64,000 bases of DNA, from NCBI GenBank assembly GCA_049642465.1, contig JBAROV010000148.1, forward strand, positions 1 through 64,000, given 5' to 3'. The position numbers were made by a program, and so were the translations under genes. Below, one piece after another: positions 1 to 6,419 of this stretch; within the stretch, counting starts at the first letter, position 1, and the number at the start of each line of letters is the position of its first letter. The stretch is from CAWDPQ01 sp049642465 (GTDB lineage Bacteria > Acidobacteriota > Vicinamibacteria > Vicinamibacterales > 2-12-FULL-66-21). The notes below the pieces were generated by a model, which made no database searches, was not told the origin of the DNA, and was given only the letters and a program-made list of their open reading frames with translations.

Positions 1-3
1 GTG

Positions 4-192
4 CGCCTGCGGCCCGAGCGAGGCGCCAGAGGGAAGCCCGCCGGAGGCGGGCTGCCGAGTGACCCTTCGACGGAGCTCAGGGTCGCCCTGAGCATGTCGA
101 AGGGCGAGCGCGAGTGGCAGCCTTGAGCTACGGCGCGCTTGGGGGTGGGGCCCCAAGCGCATTCGAGAGATGTGGGGCCCCACGAGCAATTG
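4..192. repeat. Dispersed GC-rich repeat, copy A (interrupted)
   Basis: Positions 4-60 match 198-254 almost base for base (CGCCTGCGGCCCGAGCGAGG and onward). The repeat resumes after 104 as CGAGCGCGAGTGG and then degenerates, with GGGGCCCC palindromes near 153-185. The block between 57 and 104 is a separate hairpin absent from copy B, so this copy looks like a repeat invaded by another repeat. It encodes no convincing protein; short ORFs across it are by-products of its composition. Confidence 0.75.
63..104. repeat. 42-nt hairpin element, copy 1
   Basis: The arms CCCTTCGAC (63-71) and GTCGAAGGG (96-104) enclose a second inverted pair, GCTCAGGG and CCCTGAGC, around a TCG loop, giving a near-perfect 42-nt stem-loop. 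It splits copy A of the larger repeat. A second element of the same length and architecture lies at 38014-38055 inside lapB. This suggests a small mobile palindromic (REP/MITE-like) sequence; the moving enzyme is not in the window. Confidence 0.8.
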
Positions 193-194
193 AG

Positions 195-290
195 GAGCGC
201 CTGCGGCCCGAGCGAGGCGCCGGAGGGAAGCCCGCCGGAGGCGGGCCGCCGAGCGAGCGCGAGTGGGGGTGGGGCCCCACGAGCAATTGA
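195..290. repeat. Dispersed GC-rich repeat, copy B (murA leader)
   Basis: An intact copy of about 95 nt of the repeat seen at 4-192 and 49956-50043, starting GCGCCTGCGGCCCGAGCGAG and ending in GTGGGGCCCCACGAGC. It ends about 20 nt before the murA ATG, so it would be part of the murA 5' leader if transcription starts upstream. Internal palindromes imply a strongly folded RNA or DNA cruciform. Confidence 0.8.
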
Positions 291-311
291 TAATTGAGGA
301 CGGGCCAACAA

Positions 312-1568
312 ATGGCATCTCTGCGCATTCAGGGTGGACGGCGGCTTTCGGGCAAAGTCTCGGTCGAAGGAAACAAGAATTCGGCGCTGCCGCTGCTCGC
401 CGCGTGTTTGCTGACCGACCAGGAGTGCACGTTGGAGAACGTGCCGCGCATTCGCGATGTGGAGGTGCTCATCGAGTTGATGCGCGGACTGGGTGCCACC
501 GTTGACGGTGTCGGGACATCGACGCTGAAGATTCGCTGTCCCTCCATCAAAACCGATCGCCCCGATCCGGTGCGTGTTGGCAAGCTGCGCGGCTCAGTGC
601 TGCTGCTCGGTCCGCTGCTCGCCCGCGTCGGATCCGCGCGGCTTTCGCAGCCCGGCGGCGATTTTCCGACGCGGCGAACGATCTCGACGCACCTTCAGGC
701 GCTGGCGGCAATGGGCGCCCGACAATTGGATGAGCCCGGACATGTGCTCGAAGCGCCGGATGGTCTCAGTGGCGCGTCGCTGTACCTTGACGAAGCGTCT
801 GTGACTGGCACGGAAACGGCGCTGCTCGCGGCCGCGGCAGCACGCGGTCGAACGGAAATCCGCCACGCTGCCATGGAGCCGCACGTCGTCGAGTTGTGCC
901 GCTTCCTGCGCGCGATGGGTGTCTCGATTGAAGGCGAAGGCACCTCAACGATACGCGTCGAGAGCCCGGGACGGTTTCACGGCGCGCGTCACAGGCTCGA
1001 CGGCGATTACATCGAAGCAGGGAGCTGGGGCGTCGTCGCCGCGATTACCGGCGGCGAGATTGAAGTGACCGGCGCACGTGCCGCGGACATCGAGGTCGTT
1101 GCTGCGCCGCTCAAGAAGATGGATCTCCAGTGTTGGTATGACGACGATTGCTTTCGCGTCAAGCCTTCGACGTTGATTGCCACGCGCCGCCTGACCACAG
1201 GGCTCTGGCCTGGGTTTCCAAGCGATATGGTCAGCCTGGTTACCGTGCTGGCAACGCAGGCCGACGGTCGTACCCTCGTTCACGACTGGTTATACGAACT
1301 GCGACTGTTTGCGCTCGAACAACTGAGCGCGATGCGCGCCGATTTGTTCCTTTGCGATCCTCATCGCATCATCGTCAGCGGTCCGACACGCCTGCGCGGC
1401 CGTCTGCTCGACGCTCGGGATCTCCGCTCGGGAATGGCATTGATTGCCGCAGCGCTTGCCGCCGAAGGGGAAAGTACGGTCATGCCGCTCGAGACCGTCG
1501 AACGAGGATATGCGTCCCTCGTCGAAAGACTCCGATCGCTTGGGGCCGTTGTCGAACGGGAAGGTTAG
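312..1568 (+). CDS. murA: UDP-N-acetylglucosamine 1-carboxyvinyltransferase (MurA family, Cys-to-Asp variant)
   Basis: Cytosolic EPSP-synthase-fold enzyme of 418 aa; the family transfers enolpyruvate from PEP to UDP-GlcNAc, the first committed step of peptidoglycan synthesis. Seen: GNKNSALP near residue 22 (the Lys/Asn PEP site), WPGFPSDM for the Asp305 region and RGY near the C-terminus. In the mobile loop the usual PGGC reads PGGD, so the Cys115 equivalent is Asp, while the Arg120 and His125 equivalents remain in register. Cys-to-Asp enzymes are known to be naturally fosfomycin-insensitive. The loop after it (FPTRRTISTH) is unusual, so a paralogue with a shifted role is possible. The ATG at 312 is chosen for the GAGGA at 296-300; an upstream TTG at 294 is in frame. 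Confidence 0.88.
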   Translation: MASLRIQGGRRLSGKVSVEGNKNSALPLLAACLLTDQECTLENVPRIRDVEVLIELMRGLGATVDGVGTSTLKIRCPSIKTDRPDPVRVGKLRGSVLLLGPLLARVGSARLSQPGGDFPTRRTISTHLQALAAMGARQLDEPGHVLEAPDGLSGASLYLDEASVTGTETALLAAAAARGRTEIRHAAMEPHVVELCRFLRAMGVSIEGEGTSTIRVESPGRFHGARHRLDGDYIEAGSWGVVAAITGGEIEVTGARAADIEVVAAPLKKMDLQCWYDDDCFRVKPSTLIATRRLTTGLWPGFPSDMVSLVTVLATQADGRTLVHDWLYELRLFALEQLSAMRADLFLCDPHRIIVSGPTRLRGRLLDARDLRSGMALIAAALAAEGESTVMPLETVERGYASLVERLRSLGAVVEREG

Positions 1569-1610
1569 GGAGCCCGACCGAGCCGGGGTATGGGGCAGAG
1601 CCCCGGAAGG

Positions 1611-3578
1611 TTAGAGCGTGCCGCCTCCGGGCTTTTTTGGCGGAACAGTTGGTGGCGTGATCGGAACCGGAGCGCCTGGCAACGTACCCTGGAGTGGCTG
1701 AGGGAACGGAGTCGAGGGCTGCAGTGGCTGCGGAAACGAAACGGCTGGAGGTTGCGCCGCTGTCGGCGGTTGATCGATATCGCGATCCCGCGGGGCGACG
1801 TCGCGCGGGATGTTGGGCAGTTCAACAGGCGCCGGGCCGCTCGACACGTCGCGGCCGAGCCGGAACGGCCGGAGATCCGACTCATTGATATCAAGGACGC
1901 GCACGATGTGCGGCGTCAGCGTGAGGACGATGTCGGTTTGCTGCGATTGCTTGCGGTTGCTCGCGAACAGGCGGCCGATGACGGGCACATCGCTGAGCCC
2001 AGGCACGCCTGAGAGCACCGTCCGTTCCTCGTCACGGATCAGCCCGGCGAGCATGTTCGTTTCTCCATCCTTCAAACGGATGGTTGTGCTGATTTCACGA
2101 TTGCCGAATGTGGGGAGACCGCCGAAACCGGTCCCCGAGATGTTGCTCAAAGTCACCTTGAGTCCCAGGGACACGTCATCGTTGTGGTGCGTTCTCGGCA
2201 GGATGTCGATATTGACGCCGATGTTCCGGTATTCGAACGAAGTGATCGGCTGTTGATTGACGCCGCCCGCCGCAATCGGAGCAAACTGAGTCACGGGAAT
2301 GGGAACCATTTCGCCGAAGCGCGCCTGCGCCGGCAGTCCTTCGGACGTCCGCAGCTGAGGATTGGCCAGCGTCCGCGTATTGGCGTCGTTCTTCAAGAGC
2401 TTGTAGTAAATCGCTGGGACGCCGGTCACGAAGATATCAGCGCGCGTGAGGTTGCGCAGCGCCTGCAGGCTCAAGTCTGATCGGTTGGCGTCCAGAGTCC
2501 CGGAAATGCCGATCGGGCTGCCCTCTGCGCCCTCGGGCAGCGGCGACGCAATCTGCAGCCCGTACTCGAGGAGCTTGGAGCGATCGATCTCGAGCAGTTC
2601 GACGTCGATCACGACTTCCGGACGCGCCTTGTCGATCGCGGTGATGAGTCGGCCCGCGGCGTCGATGCGCTCGGGAGTGTCCTTCAGGGAAATCGAATTG
2701 CCGCTGGTGATTGGTGAAATCTGCCGGACGTCCACGACGATGCGAAGCAGATCGATCACTTCCTTGGGATCGGCGTTGCTCAGGAAAAACGTCGCCACGA
2801 CCGCTTCTTCGTACTCGCGCCGCTTGGCTGGCGTATCGGGGATGATGGTGATCGTTTTTGGCGCGGTGACGCGGTAGAACGTGCGGGTGCTGGCTGTCAA
2901 AGAGGTCAGCGCGTCGGCGAGCGTCACGTTCCTGAGGTCGATGCTGATTGGCGTCTCCCGGAATGCGGTATCGAAGATGACGCTGATCCCCGCGATCCGT
3001 GCGAGAGCGGTGAACACCGCGCGGCTGCTTGCCTGGCTGAACACGAGCGTGTTGGGCAGCTTGGTTCCGTCGGGCAGATCCAATCCTGGCGGGGGGAGAG
3101 TCCGGGACCGATCGATGAGCGCCTGCAGTTCGGTCTTGCCGCCGCGCGAGATCGCCACCTTGGTTCGCAGCCGCTGACGGGTATCCCTGAGCGCCGCGTC
3201 GGCGGCCGAATCGCTCGGGTTCAGCTCCGTGGCGATCTGGAACTCCATCACCGCTTCTTCGAAGCGTTCGGCCGCGGCAAGGCGTCGACCGCGAAAGAAA
3301 TGATCCTGGGAGGCGCGGACTCTGACGCGGTCGAGACCCATGCGCGCGCGGCGGTCGTCCGGTTTCAGCCGGATCGCTCGCGTGTACTCGACTACGGCGC
3401 GATCGTAGTCGCCGGCGCGTTCCGCCCGCTCGCCGAGTCGGACGGCATTGGTCGTGGCGCAGCTCGCAAGGAGAGTCGTCCCGAGACACAGGACCATCAG
3501 TCCGGCGCAGCGCGCCGCACGCGACCTGCGGAGGATCCGGTGAGGTAGTTCAGCGACCCTGGCCACTCTTGACGACAT
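1611..3578 (-). CDS. gspD: Secretin with N-terminal TPR (GspD-like lipoprotein)
   Basis: 655-aa outer-membrane secretin subunit. Order seen: a lipobox-like LLASC near residue 39, two TPR-like repeats (about 50-130), a secretin N-domain (about 190-310, with TPAKRREYEEA and VDVRQISPI), then the secretin core ending VPVIGRLFASN...LTLTPHIV (about 550), and a Pro-rich tail. Secretins form gated channels for type II secretion or type IV pili; the pilus has its own pilQ at 25256, so a type II secretion role fits better. The first ATG overlaps the lolA end by 29 nt; an internal Met near residue 28 is an alternative start. No other T2SS core gene is adjacent; a possible GspC-like gene lies at 43986. 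Confidence 0.85.
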   Translation of the reverse strand: MSSRVARVAELPHRILRRSRAARCAGLMVLCLGTTLLASCATTNAVRLGERAERAGDYDRAVVEYTRAIRLKPDDRRARMGLDRVRVRASQDHFFRGRRLAAAERFEEAVMEFQIATELNPSDSAADAALRDTRQRLRTKVAISRGGKTELQALIDRSRTLPPPGLDLPDGTKLPNTLVFSQASSRAVFTALARIAGISVIFDTAFRETPISIDLRNVTLADALTSLTASTRTFYRVTAPKTITIIPDTPAKRREYEEAVVATFFLSNADPKEVIDLLRIVVDVRQISPITSGNSISLKDTPERIDAAGRLITAIDKARPEVVIDVELLEIDRSKLLEYGLQIASPLPEGAEGSPIGISGTLDANRSDLSLQALRNLTRADIFVTGVPAIYYKLLKNDANTRTLANPQLRTSEGLPAQARFGEMVPIPVTQFAPIAAGGVNQQPITSFEYRNIGVNIDILPRTHHNDDVSLGLKVTLSNISGTGFGGLPTFGNREISTTIRLKDGETNMLAGLIRDEERTVLSGVPGLSDVPVIGRLFASNRKQSQQTDIVLTLTPHIVRVLDINESDLRPFRLGRDVSSGPAPVELPNIPRDVAPRDRDIDQPPTAAQPPAVSFPQPLQPSTPFPQPLQGTLPGAPVPITPPTVPPKKPGGGTL

Positions 3579-4212
3579 CGGTGCCCGGCGGGGCAGTAAA
3601 TGCGAACGTCTTATCGGTCACACCCGGGTTTTCCTTGAAATTCGTAAACCGGAACGTCGATCGCCCGCCTTGCTGGTCACCCGCGGTCAGTTCCCTGATC
3701 TGCAGAGAGGCACGATCGACGGTCAGTTGGAGCCAATCGTACTCCGCCTGCCGAGTCTTCGGGTCCAGTCGGAGCACATGAGTGTTGTCCGTTCCGCCCT
3801 GGCCGTAGCTCACATTGAAATCACGAGTCAGGTTACCCCGTCCCATCAGGAATAGGACGGCGCTCGTCGCGCGATCGTCGGACGGAAGTGGCGAGACGAT
3901 GACTTGCTTGTCGGCCGGGACGTAGAGCTGAATCTGCCGTCCATCCGAAACGAAGACCTTCTCTTCAGGGGACTTGTAGTTCCAGCGCATCCGGCCCGGT
4001 TTCTTGACGAACACCGTCCCGCGTTCGGCGACGGGTTTGCGGCGCAGAACGCCCCCTTCTGTGGTCTGGGTGAAATCCGCCGAAAAGTCGCGAATGCCGT
4101 CGTATTTTTTCTGGAGTGCCGCGGCCACTTCCTGAGCAGGCGGGGACTGCGCCCAGGACGGAAGGCCAAGAGCCAGCGCGGCAATCAGCGGCAGGCTGAG
4201 CTGGAGACGCAT
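3550..4212 (-). CDS. lolA: Outer-membrane lipoprotein carrier protein LolA
   Basis: 220-aa periplasmic chaperone that carries lipoproteins from the LolCDE transporter to the outer membrane. Seen: a signal peptide (MRLQLSLPLIAALALGLPSWA), then the LolA beta-barrel pattern with FSADFTQT, GRMRWNYKSPEEKVFVSDG and QLYVPADKQV. The frame is open for 97 codons upstream, but that part translates palindromic repeats, so the ATG at 4212 before the signal peptide is chosen. The 3' end overlaps the secretin gene, which suggests co-transcription; secretin subunits with a lipobox would be LolA cargo. Confidence 0.9.
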   Translation of the reverse strand: MRLQLSLPLIAALALGLPSWAQSPPAQEVAAALQKKYDGIRDFSADFTQTTEGGVLRRKPVAERGTVFVKKPGRMRWNYKSPEEKVFVSDGRQIQLYVPADKQVIVSPLPSDDRATSAVLFLMGRGNLTRDFNVSYGQGGTDNTHVLRLDPKTRQAEYDWLQLTVDRASLQIRELTAGDQQGGRSTFRFTNFKENPGVTDKTFAFTAPPGTDVVKSGQGR

Positions 4213-4255
4213 GCGTGATAGAGGGCCGTTGCAGGGCTGGTTTCCCAGTGTAGCA

Positions 4256-4366
4256 GGAAAAAGGGGACAGTCCCCTTTTCGCAAAAGCGGACAGGTGCAG
4301 AAAAGGGGGACTGTCCCCTTTTTCCACGACTGTTCGGTTTCGCGAAAAGGGGACTGTCCCCTTTTC
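4256..4366. repeat. Three copies of a GGGGACTGTCCCC palindrome
   Basis: Three palindromes of the form AAAAGGGGACTGTCCCCTTTT lie at about 4256-4280, 4300-4324 and 4343-4366, filling the 152-nt gap between lolA and the PHP gene. The first has ACAGT in the centre and the other two ACTGT, i.e. opposite orientation. Two more copies are at 34279-34345. Each could fold as a hairpin with a T-rich flank on either strand. Confidence 0.9.
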
Positions 4367-5972
4367 ACCGTTTGGCGGCGATGAAGCGGCGGAGGTCGCC
4401 CAGGCTTCGGGTATTCAGGACGTGGCGAGGTTCCACCCACCCGCGCCGCGCCGTGCCGATGCCCAGACGCATGTGCCGCGCGAGCGAGGCCGCGCGATGA
4501 CAATCGCCGTCGATCGTGACGGTGACGCCCGCGGCAACTGCCTCGCGCGCGTGCTCGCCATCCATGTCGAGATGGGCCGGGGCACCGTCGATCTCCAGAG
4601 CCGTTCCTGTTTCAACCGCCGCTTCGTAGATCGCGCCGAAGTCGAGCGGATAGCCCGAACGTCGCCCCACGATCCGATTCGCGGGGTGCGAAATGATCGA
4701 AACGAGCGGGTGTCTGATTGCCGCGAGACACCGGCGCGTCAACGTCCGCGCACCCTGGCCGGCGTCCTCATGAAGCGACGCGATCACCAGATCGAGCGTC
4801 GCGAGGACATCGTCACTGAAATCAAGACGGCCGTCCGGCATGATGTCTACTTCGACGCCGTGCAGGATGGCCATCGACGGATACACCTCGCGCAAGCGGG
4901 CGATCTCGTCGCGCTGTCGCGCCAGCGTCTCGAGGCTCAGCGTGCGTGAGGCGGCGGCACGTTGGGAGTGATCTGTGATCGCAATGTACTCGTAGCCGAG
5001 GGCGTTCGCCGCAGCCACCATCGCCGGCAGCAGATCCTGTCCATCGCTGTAGGTCGAGTGCATGTGGAGATCGCCGCGGATGTGGTGGACCTCCACCAGC
5101 GACGGCAGCTCGCGCAGCGCCGCAGCTTCGATCTCGCCAGTGCCCTGACGAAGTTCAGGCGCAATGAAGGGAAGGCCGGCTTCGGCGTAGACATCCGCTT
5201 CGCTGGCGTGGAGTCTGGTTCGTGCTCGTCTCGCGCTCAGCATGGCGAGATGCGCGCGCGAGCCCGTTGCGCAATAGAGAACGGTGCCGTACTCGTCGGG
5301 CGCCGCCACACGCACGTCCACTTCAACGTGATTGAAAGCCACGATCGCGCGACGCGTGGTCCGGTGCAGCACATCGTCGATTTCCGGGAGTCGCGTAATC
5401 GTCTCGAGAACACGCTCAGGATCCACGGCGCAGCCGACGATCGTGAGCGATTCGACGAGCGGTTCGAATCGACGTACGCCTCCCGCCGCGGTGACTTTCT
5501 CGAACGACGGGCATTCGAGGATCAAACGCGCTTGCAGCGACTCGATGACGTCGTGGGCCCGGCCGAGTGTGAACTGTCTCGTTTCGGCGGCGAGCATGTC
5601 GATGATGCCGCTCAGCCGAGTCTCGCACTCTGGGTCGAGGATCCGCGCGATTCGACCCTCGTCCAGGGTTTGTCCGAGGTCCGCAAGCGTGGCGATTCCG
5701 TGGCGGGCGAGCGCTGCAGCCTCGGAAGTGCGAACGGCGCCCAGTTCAATCAGGCGACGGAGAAGCCAGGGAATGCGCGCCCGCGCCGCGCGGAGGGACA
5801 TTTCAGCGTCGCTGGAGGGCCTCGCGGCGTCCGGACGGGCGCGTACCTCGGCGTCGAGAGCACCGGCCGTGCGTCGCAGCTCCGCCGATTCCGTTCCATC
5901 TCCTCGAATCTCTGCGAGGTCGGCAAGTTGTCGAAGCGTGCTCGACGAAGCGGCAGGCTGCTGAAGACTCAC
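4365..5972 (-). CDS. polX: PolX-like protein: degenerate DNA polymerase X with intact PHP domain
   Basis: About 535 aa. The N-terminal third has helix-hairpin-helix-like segments (EIRGDGTESAELRR, RHGIATLADLGQTL); the middle is a pol-X palm/finger (TGSRAHLAMLSARRARTR); the C-terminus is a PHP domain with DLHMHSTYSDG, AITDHS, GVEVDI, SLHE, ISHPANR and DGDCH. PHP in PolX is a metal-dependent 3'-5' exonuclease. In active PolX the palm reads GSxRRxxExxxDIDxxV; here it reads GGVRRFEPLVESLTIVGCAV, so the first two catalytic Asp are missing while VEVDVRV keeps the third. I infer lost polymerization with retained nuclease or phosphoesterase activity. The start is uncertain: GTG at 5972 or TTG at 5981, neither with a clear RBS. 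Confidence 0.85.
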   Translation of the reverse strand: MSLQQPAASSSTLRQLADLAEIRGDGTESAELRRTAGALDAEVRARPDAARPSSDAEMSLRAARARIPWLLRRLIELGAVRTSEAAALARHGIATLADLGQTLDEGRIARILDPECETRLSGIIDMLAAETRQFTLGRAHDVIESLQARLILECPSFEKVTAAGGVRRFEPLVESLTIVGCAVDPERVLETITRLPEIDDVLHRTTRRAIVAFNHVEVDVRVAAPDEYGTVLYCATGSRAHLAMLSARRARTRLHASEADVYAEAGLPFIAPELRQGTGEIEAAALRELPSLVEVHHIRGDLHMHSTYSDGQDLLPAMVAAANALGYEYIAITDHSQRAAASRTLSLETLARQRDEIARLREVYPSMAILHGVEVDIMPDGRLDFSDDVLATLDLVIASLHEDAGQGARTLTRRCLAAIRHPLVSIISHPANRIVGRRSGYPLDFGAIYEAAVETGTALEIDGAPAHLDMDGEHAREAVAAGVTVTIDGDCHRAASLARHMRLGIGTARRGWVEPRHVLNTRSLGDLRRFIAAKR

Positions 5973-6074
5973 GCGTGGCAAGAACCGGGAAATGCAGAAT
6001 GCGCAGGGAATCGCAAGGCTTAAGACGTTATTGTCCTAACCCCTGCCGCGGAGTGTCAATCGATGGGCGGTCTT

Positions 6075-6236
6075 TCAGGCGCGTGGGCTGGCCGCGTGTG
6101 AATGCGAGTGATTGGGGTGCACGGTCCAGCCTTGCGACCGCCGCCCGCAAATGACGCATTTCAGGAACATGGCTCCCCCGTCGCAGCAGACGCTGTAGTC
6201 ATGTCCTGTCACGTAGCAGCAGATCCAATTCCACAT
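6075..6236 (-). CDS. Small Cys/His-rich protein (53 aa)
   Basis: A short ORF read directly from the minus strand, starting MWNWICCYVTGHDYSVCCDG and ending in a His-rich tail (HPNHSHSHAASPRA). Cysteines fall in pairs (6-7, 17-18, 27 and 30 as CVIC), which with the histidines suggests a metal-binding knuckle. A GGGTGA lies about 5 nt before the ATG. The aromatic/Cys/Gly pattern does not look like random GC-rich sequence. No function is recognised. It sits alone between the PHP gene and the pseudokinase gene. Confidence 0.6.
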   Translation of the reverse strand: MWNWICCYVTGHDYSVCCDGGAMFLKCVICGRRSQGWTVHPNHSHSHAASPRA

Positions 6237-6419
6237 ATATCACCCGAGTGCTAAATAGTGATAACGAGGCGCAAGGCAAGCCGAGTGCCAAAGCGCAACG
6301 GCTTTCTGGCGTGAAGAATTCCTGCGTTTCTTTCAAAAACGCTGTCGAGAGATCGATCTCGAGGCATGGGGCGATGCCCCGAAGTTGTGTGTGCCTTACG
6401 AAAGTGCAACGTGCGGGGA
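6237..6419. other. Non-coding gap with palindromes
   Basis: No gene is supported here. It holds a GAGATCGATCTC palindrome near 6349-6360 and a small GGGGC-ATC-GCCCC hairpin near 6368-6380 (minus strand), placed just after the stop of the minus-strand PEGA gene. The hairpin could help end transcription but lacks an adjacent T-run. Confidence 0.4.

Noticed and set aside
1575..1610. Terminator between murA and the secretin gene
   Set aside because: A CCGGGG/CCCCGG hairpin exists but no T-run follows it on either strand.
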